Notes: generated by a model not told the origin, from the letters alone. DNA of 64,000 bases from Vicinamibacterales bacterium (GCA_036496585.1 DASXLB010000014.1:62001-126000), one strand, 5' to 3'. Shown: positions 18,916 through 28,204, counted from the first letter of the stretch. Translations and numbers: made by a program.

Positions 18916-19129
18916 TCTTCTCGTCGCCTGCACGGTGTGCTTCGGCGCGGCCGACGGCCCGCTCCTGACGTCAGCGCGGATCGGCGTGCTGGTCATGGTC
19001 GCCGTCACCTGCGGCGTGCTCGCCGCGTTCGCCGCTTTTTTCCTCCGCCTCGCCAGAAAAGAAGACAGCCCGCTCGTGTCTACGGCGGCCAACCGGGACA
19101 ACCCTCTCTTCTCGCGCGGGCGCGGCTGA
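18905..19129 (+). CDS. Small membrane protein within the A1-type oxidase operon
   Basis: 74 residues; the ATG lies 11 bp before the end of subunit III and the stop is 1 bp before the subunit II GTG, so the position strongly suggests a real, coupled gene. It has one clear helix (RIGVLVMVAVTCGVLAAFAA, about 25-47) and a charged tail (RLARKEDSPL). The N-terminus may be a second helix or a signal. Small subunits of this kind (CtaF/CoxIV-like) occur in many oxidase operons, but I see no recognisable family signature. Confidence 0.65.
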   Translation: MWSDLLVACTVCFGAADGPLLTSARIGVLVMVAVTCGVLAAFAAFFLRLARKEDSPLVSTAANRDNPLFSRGRG

Positions 19130-19130
19130 A

Positions 19131-19844
19131 GTGCTGGGGCTTCCCGTCCAGGCATCGGCGCAGGCCGTCGGGCTCGATCGCATCACGACGCTGGTCCACG
19201 TGCTCATGGCGGTCACGTTCCTGGGCTGGAGTGCATATTTCGTCTACGTGCTCGTCCGCTTCCGCCGGAAGCGCCAGCCGGCGGCCGACTACCTTGGCGC
19301 GCGGGGGCATTGGTCCTCGTGGACCGAAGCGGGCGTCGCGATCGCCGAGGTCGTCCTGCTCGCGGCGTTCTCGATCCCGGCGTGGGCGTCGCGGGTCGGC
19401 CCCGCCCCAACCGACGCACTGCCGGTCCGCGTCACGGCTCAGCAGTTCTCGTGGACGTTTCACTATGCCGGGCCCGACGGCGAGTTCGGCCGCACCGATC
19501 CGTCACTGATCGCGCCCGACAACCCCGCCGGTCTCGACCGCTCGTCTCCGCACGCGGCCGACGACGTGGTGAGCGTGAACGAGATGCACCTGCCGCTGGG
19601 CCGACCGGTGATCGTGCAGCTCTCGGCGCGGGACGTCATCCACAGCTTCGGCGTGCCGGCGATGCGCGTGAAGCAGGATGCGATTCCTGGGATCGGCGTA
19701 CCGGTATGGTTCACGCCAACGCTTGCCGGCACCTTCGACATCGCCTGCTCGCAACTGTGCGGACTGGGTCACTACCGCATGCGCGCCATCATCACCGTCA
19801 CGTCCCCCGACGCGTTCGCCGCCTGGCTGCGCGCCGAACGCTGA
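19131..19844 (+). CDS. ctaC: Cytochrome c oxidase subunit II (CuA, no heme c)
   Basis: 237 residues. Two N-terminal membrane helices (about 20-43 and 66-85) are followed by a cupredoxin domain. The CuA ligands are all present: H171 (DVIHSFGVPAM), C206, Q208, C210, H214 and M217 in CSQLCGLGHYRM. The aromatic electron-entry region is QQFSWTFHY (about 104-112). There is no CxxCH, unlike the subunit II at 38391, so the electron donor must be a separate cytochrome c or cupredoxin. The gene comes last in the operon, after I and III, an unusual order. Confidence 0.9.
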   Translation: MLGLPVQASAQAVGLDRITTLVHVLMAVTFLGWSAYFVYVLVRFRRKRQPAADYLGARGHWSSWTEAGVAIAEVVLLAAFSIPAWASRVGPAPTDALPVRVTAQQFSWTFHYAGPDGEFGRTDPSLIAPDNPAGLDRSSPHAADDVVSVNEMHLPLGRPVIVQLSARDVIHSFGVPAMRVKQDAIPGIGVPVWFTPTLAGTFDIACSQLCGLGHYRMRAIITVTSPDAFAAWLRAER

Positions 19845-19913
19845 TCCTCGGAACAGTACAAAGCCGGCGCCCGGTCGTATCAAAGCGGAACTCGTCTCTT
19901 CCCAACAGCCGAG

Positions 19914-19938
19914 ATCGCCTCGCTCGAGTGATGGCGAT
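19914..19938 (+). other. Hairpin in the leader before the FG-GAP gene
   Basis: ATCGCC and GGCGAT form a 6-bp stem about 80 bp before the ATG at 20016. Further weak pairing lies downstream (GGATTGC with GCAACC). No known riboswitch consensus is matched. Confidence 0.25.
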
Positions 19939-20015
19939 GGGATTGCAGCCGGGCCGTCGCGCGATGCGCAACCTCAGGTACGTCCCCACCCCTGGCCCCG
20001 GAAGGACCCTTAACA

Positions 20016-23000
20016 ATGATCCCCTTACGCAGTCTCGGCATTTTTCTGCTCGCTATGGCGACGGCATTGCCCAGTGCCGCGCAGATCATTACGACCGAGC
20101 GCAACGACGCTGCGTCGTCGGCGGGCGCGCGCGGCATCACCGTCGCCGACCTCAACCGAGACGGCTGGCTCGACATCGCAACCGCCAACCATGATCCGAG
20201 CGGCGTGTCGGTCCTCATCAATCGCGGCGCGGCCGGCGGCTACGCGGCGTCGTTCATTCCGATCGCCGGCGGACCGTTCGACATCGCCAGCGCCGACCTG
20301 AACAAGGACGGCGTTCCCGACCTCGTCGTCGCCAACCCGGATGCCAACGAGATCGACGTCCTCTTCGGGCTGCCAGGAGGGAGCTTTCGTCCCCCTCTGC
20401 AGATCGGTGCGGCGTTCAACCCGCGCGGCATCGCCGTCGGCGACATCGACAAGGACGGCAACCCCGACATCGTCTACACGCTCTACGCCAATCAGGGCGT
20501 CGCCGTCCTGTACGGTGACGGGCAGGGCGCCTTCGCGATGCGCGCCGGGCCCGGCACGGTGGGGATCAACCCGCAGGGGGTCGCGATCGCGGACTTCAAC
20601 ATGGACGGCTGGCCCGATCTCGTCGTGGCCTCGTCAGGCAGCGCCGGACTGACCATCCTGTACCAGACGCCGGGCGCCGGCACGTTCACCCGTCAGGACC
20701 TCAATGTCCCCTCGCAGCAGAACGTCGTCGTCACCGGGGATTTCAACCGCGACGGGCGTCCGGATGTGGCCGCTGCCGCCACGGGCACAGGTGACATCAC
20801 GATTTACCTCAACGGCCGCGGGTTCACCGAAACGTTGGTGTACCCGAGTGGCGGCGGCTCGACGCGCAGCATCGCGGCGATGGATCTGGACCGCGACGGC
20901 GCGGTCGACATCGTCGTCGGCAACCGCGGCTCGAGCACGATCGATGTACTGCCCGGCCACGGCGACGGCACCTTCGGTCCGGCCTACGGGTTCGCCGCCG
21001 GCGCGGGCAGCCGCGCGGTGGCCGTCGCCGACCTCAACAACGATGGACGGCTGGATCTGATCAGCGGTAACGAGTATGCGGCGACGGCAAGCGTGCTGAC
21101 CAACACCACCACGTTCACGAAGTCCGCGTACGCCTTCAGCCGGACCGTCGTCGGCGCGGCCGACAGCCTCTACGGCAGCCCTGACAGCTCCGACGTGGCC
21201 GACTTCGATCTCGATGGCAGATACGACGGGGTCACCGTGGGCGCGCACGGCGGGGCCGTCGTGTTGCTCGGCGATGGGACAAGCACCTCCGTCCCGACGC
21301 AGTCCTCGGTGCCGCTGGCGATCCACGCGGCTCGACTCGACGCTGACGGCTACCCCGACATCGTCCTCCTCGATCGCGGAAGCGCGGAGACCGATCGGAC
21401 GCGCATCGAGGTATACCTGGGTGCGGGCAACGGTCAGTTCCCCCGCCGCAAGACCACGCAGACGTCGCTCGTCGCGTACGACATGCGGCTCGCCGACTTC
21501 AATGGCGACGGCCGGCTCGACGCGGCCATCATCGGTCAGCCGACCAATGGCGGACAGCCGCTGACGATCCAGATCTTCCTCGGCGGCGGCGATGGGTCGT
21601 TCACTCCTGGCGCGGCGATTCACTTTTCGACCACATACGCGGAGCTGGTGATCGGCGACGTCAATCGCGACGGCAGCGTCGACGTGCTGTCGTTCACCTC
21701 GGCTGCCAACGGCGTCAGCGCGCAGGTACTGACCTGGCTGAACGACGGTCGAGGGGGGTTCCCTACCGCGCCGAGAGTCGTGGCGCTCGACGGATTGCAG
21801 TTCGTGAACGGCGGCGATCTCGGCGACGTGGATCACGACGGTTGGCCCGACCTCGTCGTTTCGGGATATCCAACCGTGTCCGACGCGGCGGCCCGCAGCA
21901 CGCTGATCCTCGCGGGCGGGGTATCCGGTTTCGGTGTTCCCCGGACGGTCGTGACCGGCGACCAATACACGTTCTCGCCTCATCTCGCGGACATCACGCT
22001 GGACGGCAATCTCGACCTGCTGACCGAGAGCGGGCACGTCGTCCCGGGCCGGGGCGACGGCACGTTCGGGCAGCCGCAGGCGTTCGACTATTACGCGCCG
22101 GGTCTGCAGGTGCTCGATTTCAACAAGGACGGGCTGCCGGACGTCGTCGCGCAGGAAGAGGACGGCTCGGTACAGATCCTGTTGAACCAGCGTCGCGACA
22201 CGAACACGCCGCCGACGGTCGCGCTGCCGGCGGACTACTCCATCCAGTATCGATACCAGTTCGGGGATGGCGAGGAGAACGAGCTCGACGCGCAAGGGTC
22301 CGATCCCGATCTGCACCGGCTGACCTACAAGTGGTTCGATGCCGAGGGGAATCTCCTCGCGGACACGCGCCTCGATAACTACTTCATCATGCCGGCGGTC
22401 GCGCCTGGCAGCTATACCTATACCGTCGAAGCCAACGACGGACGTGGCGGCACGGCTCGCGATTCGATCACGATCACTATCCTGCCGGAGAAAGAGCTGG
22501 TGTTCGACCTCGGCAACCAGATCTTCAACGCTGTCGGCGACAAGTGGTCGATCGTCAACGACACGACCGCGGCGGGCGGCGTCGCGGTACACGATCGCAA
22601 CGACGGGATGCCCAAGGTGGCGGCGCCGTCGTCGTCGCCCGGCAGTTACGTCGACGTCGAGTTCGTGGCCGATCCGACGCAGACCTACAAGCTCTGGGTG
22701 CGCCTGAAAGCCGACGGCGATTCCTGGTCGAACGATTCGGTGTGGCTGCAGTTCACCGGCGCGGTTGACGCAGACGGAAAGGCGTACGAACCAGGATCGG
22801 CGACGGGCATCGCCGTCAATCTCGAGGAGTGTTCGGGGTGCGGCGTGTCGGGCTGGGGCTGGCGCGACGAGGCGTGGGGGACGCCGGATGCGATCGGCAC
22901 CTTGACGCTACGCTTCCCGACGGGAGGCATGCAGCACGTGCGCTTCCAGACGCGCGAGGACGGCGTCTACGTCGATCAGCTCGTGCTGTCGTCGGAGCGC

Positions 23001-23066
23001 TACATGACGACGCGTCCAGGGGCCGCGAAGAACGACCGCACAATCCTGCGGTCGACGCCGGACTAG
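20016..23066 (+). CDS. Large secreted FG-GAP/VCBS repeat protein with PKD-like and C-terminal beta modules
   Basis: 1016 residues with a signal peptide (SLGIFLLAMATALPSAAQ). At least 14 calcium-binding loops of the form DxNxDGxxD are spaced about 50 residues apart through residue 725 (DLNRDGWLD, DLNKDGVPD, DIDKDGNPD, DFNMDGWPD and so on), the pattern of FG-GAP/VCBS repeats that build an integrin-like beta-propeller. Residues about 735-825 form a PKD/cadherin-like module (PPTVALPADYSIQYRY to RDSITITILPE). The last 190 residues (LVFDLGNQIFNAVGDKWSI to VYVDQLVLSS) resemble a carbohydrate-binding beta-sandwich. A cell-surface adhesion or glycan-binding role is inferred. It stands alone; the next gene is convergent. 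Confidence 0.85.
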   Translation: MIPLRSLGIFLLAMATALPSAAQIITTERNDAASSAGARGITVADLNRDGWLDIATANHDPSGVSVLINRGAAGGYAASFIPIAGGPFDIASADLNKDGVPDLVVANPDANEIDVLFGLPGGSFRPPLQIGAAFNPRGIAVGDIDKDGNPDIVYTLYANQGVAVLYGDGQGAFAMRAGPGTVGINPQGVAIADFNMDGWPDLVVASSGSAGLTILYQTPGAGTFTRQDLNVPSQQNVVVTGDFNRDGRPDVAAAATGTGDITIYLNGRGFTETLVYPSGGGSTRSIAAMDLDRDGAVDIVVGNRGSSTIDVLPGHGDGTFGPAYGFAAGAGSRAVAVADLNNDGRLDLISGNEYAATASVLTNTTTFTKSAYAFSRTVVGAADSLYGSPDSSDVADFDLDGRYDGVTVGAHGGAVVLLGDGTSTSVPTQSSVPLAIHAARLDADGYPDIVLLDRGSAETDRTRIEVYLGAGNGQFPRRKTTQTSLVAYDMRLADFNGDGRLDAAIIGQPTNGGQPLTIQIFLGGGDGSFTPGAAIHFSTTYAELVIGDVNRDGSVDVLSFTSAANGVSAQVLTWLNDGRGGFPTAPRVVALDGLQFVNGGDLGDVDHDGWPDLVVSGYPTVSDAAARSTLILAGGVSGFGVPRTVVTGDQYTFSPHLADITLDGNLDLLTESGHVVPGRGDGTFGQPQAFDYYAPGLQVLDFNKDGLPDVVAQEEDGSVQILLNQRRDTNTPPTVALPADYSIQYRYQFGDGEENELDAQGSDPDLHRLTYKWFDAEGNLLADTRLDNYFIMPAVAPGSYTYTVEANDGRGGTARDSITITILPEKELVFDLGNQIFNAVGDKWSIVNDTTAAGGVAVHDRNDGMPKVAAPSSSPGSYVDVEFVADPTQTYKLWVRLKADGDSWSNDSVWLQFTGAVDADGKAYEPGSATGIAVNLEECSGCGVSGWGWRDEAWGTPDAIGTLTLRFPTGGMQHVRFQTREDGVYVDQLVLSSERYMTTRPGAAKNDRTILRSTPD

Positions 23067-23100
23067 TGAACCATTGCGATGAATGGCAAGCGCAAGTCTC

Positions 23101-24540
23101 TCAGGCGCTCAGGCGCAGGTCCCCAATGCAGCGCGCCAGCCGCCGCACGCTCTCGTCCATCGTCGACGGCAGCACGCTCGTGAAACAGAGCCGCAGCTCG
23201 GAGTCGCCCGCCGGGTCGGGATAGAACGCGGGCCCCGGCACGAACGTCACGCCGCTGGCGAGGGCCCGCTCATGCAGCATGGTGGCGCTCAAGCCGGCGC
23301 CGAGGCGGCACCAGAGGTAGAGCCCGCCGGCCGGCCGCGCGAAGCGGATCGCGCCGGGCGGCAGGTGCCGCTGCAATGCCGCGATCATCTGCGTGCAGCG
23401 CTTGGCGTGTACTGTCCGGATGGTCTTGAGATGGTCGTCGAACGTGCCCTGCCGCATCAGCCGCGCGATCGCGAGCTGGACGAGATTGGGCGTGTGCGGA
23501 TCGAGCCGCTGCTTGATGATCGCGATCTGATCGACGATCGACGGGGCCGCGGCGATCCAGCCGAGGCGCAGTCCGGGAGCCATCACCTTCGAGAAGCTGT
23601 TCAGGTAGATGACGAGGTTGTGCTCGTCCAGCTCGCGGAGCGACGACGGCGGCGCGTCGGTGAAGTACAGATCGCGGTAGGTGGCGTCCTCGACGATCGG
23701 CACGCGATAGCGCTGCGCGAGCGAGATGACCTCGCGCCGGGTGCGGATCGGCAGCGTCGTGCCGGTCGGATTGTGGAACGTCGGGTTCGTGTAAATCAGC
23801 TTCGGACGATAGCGGACCAGGAGATCCTCGAGTTCGTCGGTATCGCCGCGCAGGATGTCCCAGCCGATCAATTTTGCGCCGGCGGCGCGGAACGACTGGA
23901 TCGCGCCGAGATAACCCGGACGGTCCATGATGACGGCGTCACCGGGATCGATCAGGCAGCGCGCCAGCAGATCCATCCCCTGCTGCGCTCCCGACAGGAC
24001 CAGCACGCTCTCGCGCGGGACGTGATACCGGTCCGCAATCGCGTTCTTCAGCGCCGGCTGGCCTTCGGTCGGCCCATGGCCCCACACGACCGACGGCTGG
24101 CTGGCGAGCGCGTGGCGGGTGGCCTCGAGGAAGGCCTCGTTCGGAAAGATGTCGAGCGCCGGCTCTCCGGCGGCGAGCGAGAGCAGCCGCGCATCCGACG
24201 AATGCCGTACGAGGTCACGCAGCGTCGAATCGCTGGAGCGCAGGGCCGCCGCCGCAATCTTGCCGCGCCAAGCAAAGGGGGTCCCCTCGGGCTCAGGCGC
24301 GGCGCACACGAAAGTGCCGCGGCCGACGTAGCCGCGCAGCAGGCCGCGCGATTCCAGCTCGCGATACGCGCTCACGACCGTCGTCCGACTGATCTTGAGT
24401 CGCTGGGCGAGCGTCCGCTCCGGAGGGACGCGCGCGCCCGATGGGAGATCGCCCTTGGCGATGGCTTCCTGGAGCAGCGACACGAGATGGCTGTAGAGGG
24501 GCCGCTCCGTTCGGACGAACCGATGCTCGATCGACAGCAT
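23101..24540 (-). CDS. MocR-family regulator (GntR wHTH + aminotransferase-like domain)
   Basis: 479 residues from ATG at 24540, chosen because GGAGGT lies 10 bp upstream; a GTG at 24570 has no such signal. The N-terminal winged helix (PLYSHLVSLLQEAIAKGDL, VPPERTLAQRLKISRTTVV) is GntR-type. From about residue 105 an aminotransferase-like domain follows, with TNPTFHNPTG, EDATYRDLYF and the PLP lysine in YLNSFSKVMAPGLRLGW. MocR regulators sense PLP or amino-acid-derived ligands. Upstream DNA holds three ATTGGAC direct repeats, a plausible autoregulatory operator. The nearest possible target is the flavoprotein gene upstream on the same strand; the true regulon is unknown. Confidence 0.88.
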   Translation of the reverse strand: MLSIEHRFVRTERPLYSHLVSLLQEAIAKGDLPSGARVPPERTLAQRLKISRTTVVSAYRELESRGLLRGYVGRGTFVCAAPEPEGTPFAWRGKIAAAALRSSDSTLRDLVRHSSDARLLSLAAGEPALDIFPNEAFLEATRHALASQPSVVWGHGPTEGQPALKNAIADRYHVPRESVLVLSGAQQGMDLLARCLIDPGDAVIMDRPGYLGAIQSFRAAGAKLIGWDILRGDTDELEDLLVRYRPKLIYTNPTFHNPTGTTLPIRTRREVISLAQRYRVPIVEDATYRDLYFTDAPPSSLRELDEHNLVIYLNSFSKVMAPGLRLGWIAAAPSIVDQIAIIKQRLDPHTPNLVQLAIARLMRQGTFDDHLKTIRTVHAKRCTQMIAALQRHLPPGAIRFARPAGGLYLWCRLGAGLSATMLHERALASGVTFVPGPAFYPDPAGDSELRLCFTSVLPSTMDESVRRLARCIGDLRLSA

Positions 24541-24578
24541 GAAAGACGACCTCCGTCGTGACCCGTCCACTATGGAGA

Positions 24579-24682
24579 TGGACGGTCCAGCCGAGAAGGT
24601 CCAATTCTCACCTGGACGGCGGTTGTTTCAAGTCCAATCTGGGACGGAACTCGGAAAATCGGGGGCCGACTACCAGTCCAAT
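24579..24682 (-). promoter_or_regulatory. Candidate MocR operator: three ATTGGAC direct repeats plus TGGAC palindromes
   Basis: On the minus strand ATTGGAC occurs at 24676-24682, 24632-24638 and 24599-24605. The copies are 44 and 33 bp apart, i.e. 4 and 3 turns of 11 bp. TGGAC is also present in opposite orientation at 24613-24617, and TGGACGGTCCA lies at 24579-24589. MocR proteins commonly bind direct repeats in front of their own gene. Confidence 0.5.
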
Positions 24683-25578
24683 CACGCGAGGTCTGCCCTG
24701 AGCAGGTCGGTGTTGATGGCAAAAGCGGCCTCCGCCCCCTCCGCCGCGGCCACGACGACCCATTGCACGGCGCGCGACGCGTCGCCGGCCACGTACAGGC
24801 CGGACAGGTGCGTCGATTCGTACTTGCCGGTGAGTACGGTGCCCTTCTCGTTGAACTTGCAGCCGAGCCCGAGCGCGAGCGCCGACTGCTGCGTCTGGCC
24901 GGTCGTGAAAAAGAGCGCGTCGCAGGGCAGCGTCTCGCCCGACGCAAAGACGATCCCTTCGAGACGCTCCGTCCCCTCGAGCCGCGCGACGCGGTCCTCG
25001 CGCACGGCGATGCGCTGACGCGCGAGCCGCGCCAGGTCGTCGCCGTCGATCTCACTCGGGCCATCGGTGCACAGGACGAGATCGCGGCTCCAGCCGGTCA
25101 GCTCCAACGAGAGGCCGAGCCCGCGCGCCCCCCGGCCATAGATCACCAGCGGCCGGTCGCGCACTTCCCAGCCGTCGCAGTACGGGCAATGAAACACGCC
25201 GGCGCCGTACCACTCGCGAAATCCCGGAATGGCGGGCAGATTGTCCACCACTCCCGTCGCAATCAGCAGCTTTCGCGAGGTGTGCTCGCTGCCATCGGCG
25301 AGCGTGACGTGAAAGTGCGTGCCGGCACGGCACTCGGCGCTGCGCACTTCGATGTCGCGAAGCTCCACGGAGTCGTATCGGCAGAGCTCCTCGCGCGACG
25401 CCGCCAGGAACTCGCGCGGCGGCATCCCATCGCGCGAGAGGTAGCCGTGCATGGCGCGCGACGCGGCGTTGCGTGGATGCCCGCTGTCACAGATCAGCAC
25501 GCGCCGCCTCGCGCGCCCCAGGATCAACGCCGCGCTCAGGCCCGCCGGTCCGGCGCCCACAATGACGACGTCGTACAT
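24682..25578 (-). CDS. Thioredoxin-reductase-like FAD/NAD(P) oxidoreductase
   Basis: 298 residues from ATG at 25578, which places the FAD-binding GAGPAGLSA at residue 8 as is usual. The redox pair sits in VFHCPYCDGWEV (CPYC, about 135-138), corresponding to the CATC of thioredoxin reductase. The NAD(P)-binding segment is IYGRGARGLG, and the second FAD contact is GLYVAGDASRAVQWV. The second Rossmann loop reads GRGARG rather than GxGxxA and lacks the basic NADPH motif HRRxxxR, so it may use another donor, like the ferredoxin- or DTT-type reductases. It is immediately upstream of the MocR gene and divergent from the barrel-protein gene. Partner protein unknown. Confidence 0.82.
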   Translation of the reverse strand: MYDVVIVGAGPAGLSAALILGRARRRVLICDSGHPRNAASRAMHGYLSRDGMPPREFLAASREELCRYDSVELRDIEVRSAECRAGTHFHVTLADGSEHTSRKLLIATGVVDNLPAIPGFREWYGAGVFHCPYCDGWEVRDRPLVIYGRGARGLGLSLELTGWSRDLVLCTDGPSEIDGDDLARLARQRIAVREDRVARLEGTERLEGIVFASGETLPCDALFFTTGQTQQSALALGLGCKFNEKGTVLTGKYESTHLSGLYVAGDASRAVQWVVVAAAEGAEAAFAINTDLLRADLA

Positions 25579-25652
25579 GGCATCATCGTGCCATGGTTCC
25601 GGCGGCGGCTTCGTGCGATCCACGCGGCCGCAGCGATCGCGACAGGACGGCG

Positions 25653-26891
25653 GTGAGGGTCGCGGCATTCGTCGTCGCCGCGCTGCTGTCGATTGCCGCC
25701 GGCGCGCGCGCCCAGGATCACGACCACGACGCGAGCGGCGACCGCGGCTGGACCTTCATGCAGGACGGCGTCGTCTGGGTGATGTTCAACGACCAGGGGT
25801 CGTCGCGCGGCGAGCGCGAACTGAAGGCGCCGAATTGGTGGATGGGCATGTTCGAGCGCCCGATCGCGCGCGGGACGTTCACCTTCTCGCTCATGCTGAG
25901 CCTCGATCCGGCGACCGTCGGCGCGCAGGGCTACAGCCACATCTTCCAGGTCGGCGAGACATATCAGGGTAACGCGCTGATCGACCATCAGCATCCGCAC
26001 GACTTTCTCATGCAGGCAGCCGCGATCTGGCGGACGCCGTTTCTCCTGGGCACGACGCTGACGCTGGCCGGCGCGCCGGTCGGCGAGCCGGCGCTCGGGC
26101 CGGTGGCCTTCATGCACCGCTCCTCGGCGGTCGAGAATCCGATGTCTCCGCTCGGCCATCACACGCTCGACTCGACGCACATCGCGATGGGCGTGCTCAC
26201 CGGCGCGCTCGAGAAGGGATGGTTCCAGGGCGAGTACTCGCTCTTCAACGCCGTCGAGCCCGACGAGAACCGGTGGGACCTGATGGATCCCGGGCCGCTC
26301 AACTCGTGGTCGGTCCGCGGCTGGTTGCGGCCGTCGCCCCAATGGAGCGCACAGGTGTCTTACGGCTACCTGACGGAGCCCGAACGCATCGAGGAAGGAG
26401 ACGTCAAGCGGACAACGGCGTCGCTGTCCTGGAAGTCATCGCCGGGCGCGCGATGGACGTCGGCGACGTTCGCGTGGGGCCGCAACAAGAAACTCGGCGG
26501 CAAGTACGACGCGTTCCTCGGCGAAGCCACCCACGAGTTCGGCACGAGCGGATCGATCTACGGCCGCGCCGAATCGACGGATGTCGAAGACGACGTCCTG
26601 CGCAGTGGCGTCCATACAGCCGGCCTTGGCCGTAAGAACCTGCGCGCGCACGTCGTCCTGCCTGGCGGGATCTCGGCGGTCGGCGCCGTCACGCTCGGCG
26701 CCACGAAAACGCTCTGGCGCCCGCGCGGATGGGTTGCCGAAGCCGGCGGCCAGCTCACCGGCTACGGCGTGCCGCCGCCGCTCACGCCCTTCTACACCGC
26801 GCATCCGTGGTCGGGCCAGGTGTTCCTCATCGTCCGTCCGCCGGCGATGCACCGCATGCTCGACGCGACGATGACGCACCGGCCGATGTAG
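25653..26891 (+). CDS. Exported outer-membrane-like protein, His/Asp-rich N-terminus
   Basis: 412 residues from GTG at 25653, giving a clean signal peptide (VRVAAFVVAALLSIAAGARA) directly before QDHDHDASGD, a possible metal-binding patch. A conserved-looking IDHQHPHDFLMQ lies near residue 130. The C-terminal half alternates aromatic and polar residues (WSAQVSYGYL, ARWTSATFAWGR, SGSIYGRAEST), as in amphipathic beta-strands of outer-membrane barrels. I recognise no named family. Proteins of this look are found near metal-resistance genes in Acidobacteriota, but no such gene is adjacent here, so a metal link is only a hint. Confidence 0.65.
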   Translation: MRVAAFVVAALLSIAAGARAQDHDHDASGDRGWTFMQDGVVWVMFNDQGSSRGERELKAPNWWMGMFERPIARGTFTFSLMLSLDPATVGAQGYSHIFQVGETYQGNALIDHQHPHDFLMQAAAIWRTPFLLGTTLTLAGAPVGEPALGPVAFMHRSSAVENPMSPLGHHTLDSTHIAMGVLTGALEKGWFQGEYSLFNAVEPDENRWDLMDPGPLNSWSVRGWLRPSPQWSAQVSYGYLTEPERIEEGDVKRTTASLSWKSSPGARWTSATFAWGRNKKLGGKYDAFLGEATHEFGTSGSIYGRAESTDVEDDVLRSGVHTAGLGRKNLRAHVVLPGGISAVGAVTLGATKTLWRPRGWVAEAGGQLTGYGVPPPLTPFYTAHPWSGQVFLIVRPPAMHRMLDATMTHRPM

Positions 26892-26908
26892 GGACGCGGC
26901 CGCCGGCG

Positions 26909-28204
26909 TCAGTCGGTCCGCACCCAGCGCCACATCTCGGCGAACGACGCCCCCTTGCCCTGCATCAGCAGACCGGTGCGGAAGATCTTGCCGGCGGCGT
27001 AGACCATCGCGATCGTCGCCGCCGCCGTCAGGCCGACCGACAGCCCGATCTGCCAGAGCGGCGGGCCCGGTGGCAGCATGATGCGCAGCAGCATCAGGAA
27101 CGGCGTCGCGGTCGGCAGCAGCGAGAGGCCGATCGCGATCGGGCTGTCGGGCGCGTTCAGCACGGCGAACCAGGTGAGCCACGGCAGCATCAACACCAGC
27201 ATCGCCGGCGGCATCATCCCCTGCGCGTCCTTCAGATCCGAGCAGGCGGCGCCGATGGTGATGAACACCGAGCCGAACATGAACGACGCCAGCAGCAGGA
27301 ACAGGAACAGCCAGGCGATGTCGGTGCCGTGGATGGCGTCGCCGTAGCCGAAATGGCGGGCGGCGCCGGTGCCGGCGACGATGTAGACCGAGGCGAGCAC
27401 CAGCGACACCGCGATGCAGCCGGCCAGCTTGCCCATCATCAGCTCGTACGGCGTCACCGATCCGATCAGCACTTCGCTGATCCGGCTCATCTTCTCCTCG
27501 ATGACGCTGTTGAGGAGCTGCGGCGCCCCAGACATCACCGAGAAGAGCACGATCATCATCATCGCGACGGGAATGGCCAGCGTCCGGACCTTGTCGATGG
27601 GCGCCGCCGCCTTGACCGCGCCGCGGGTGTCGCGTTCGACCAGGCCCAGCTCGGCGAGGTCGACGCGCCTGGTCAGCCTCGCCACCAGCGCGCGATCGAC
27701 GGCGGCGGCGCGGAAGCGGCGGTTGACGATCTCGCGGTTGATGATGGTGGCGATCCAGCCTGGCAGCGCGCGATAGGCAGGGTGATTGGAGTAGTAGCGG
27801 ATCTCCGCGTTCGACTCGGGCGCCTGCACCCCGGCGGGAATCTCGACGAAGGCGTAGATCTCGTCGCGGCGCACGCGATCCGACAGGGCGGCGCGCGCCT
27901 GCGCGTCGTCGTCCTCGAATGTCGCTGCCTCGGGCAGGAAGAGCGGCGCCGTCTGCGTGCCGCGGGCGCGGGCGGCCGCGTTCCATTCGTCCGCCGCCGC
28001 CTTGATCGGCCCGTAGAGGACGCCGCTGCGATCGACCACGGCGAATCGCCGATCGTGGAGGTCGGTCGCGTCGCGCGTGAACTTCTGCACGCCGACCGCG
28101 ACGAGCGAGAACACCGGCATCATCAGCAGCCCGACGATGAACGCCTTCGAACGGACGAGGGTGGTGAACTCCGAGATGGCGATGATCAGCGACTTGTTGG
28201 TCAT
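26909..28204 (-). CDS. ABC-2 type transporter permease (NatB-like)
   Basis: 431 residues. An N-terminal membrane helix (SKAFIVGLLMMPVFSLVAV) precedes a large extracytoplasmic domain of about 180 residues, then five or six helices from about residue 225 to the end (AIPVAMMMIVLFSVMSG, WLFLFLLLASFMFGSVFITIG, FLMLLRIMLPPGP). This topology and the motif EEKMSRISEVLIGSVTPYELM are those of NatB/YhaP-type exporters that pump out ions or small toxic compounds. The start overlaps the ATPase stop by 4 bp, so both form one transporter. Substrate unknown. Confidence 0.88.
   Translation of the reverse strand: MTNKSLIIAISEFTTLVRSKAFIVGLLMMPVFSLVAVGVQKFTRDATDLHDRRFAVVDRSGVLYGPIKAAADEWNAAARARGTQTAPLFLPEAATFEDDDAQARAALSDRVRRDEIYAFVEIPAGVQAPESNAEIRYYSNHPAYRALPGWIATIINREIVNRRFRAAAVDRALVARLTRRVDLAELGLVERDTRGAVKAAAPIDKVRTLAIPVAMMMIVLFSVMSGAPQLLNSVIEEKMSRISEVLIGSVTPYELMMGKLAGCIAVSLVLASVYIVAGTGAARHFGYGDAIHGTDIAWLFLFLLLASFMFGSVFITIGAACSDLKDAQGMMPPAMLVLMLPWLTWFAVLNAPDSPIAIGLSLLPTATPFLMLLRIMLPPGPPLWQIGLSVGLTAAATIAMVYAAGKIFRTGLLMQGKGASFAEMWRWVRTD

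Noticed and set aside
19845..20015. Possible c-di-GMP-type riboswitch before the FG-GAP gene
   Set aside because: Some hairpins and GC/GCAA words are present, but the conserved core of known c-di-GMP riboswitches cannot be aligned; only a 6-bp hairpin is recorded.
20634..22592. A 652-codon minus-strand frame opposite the FG-GAP gene
   Set aside because: It mirrors the periodic DxNxDG codons of the real gene and has no recognisable domain or ribosome site.
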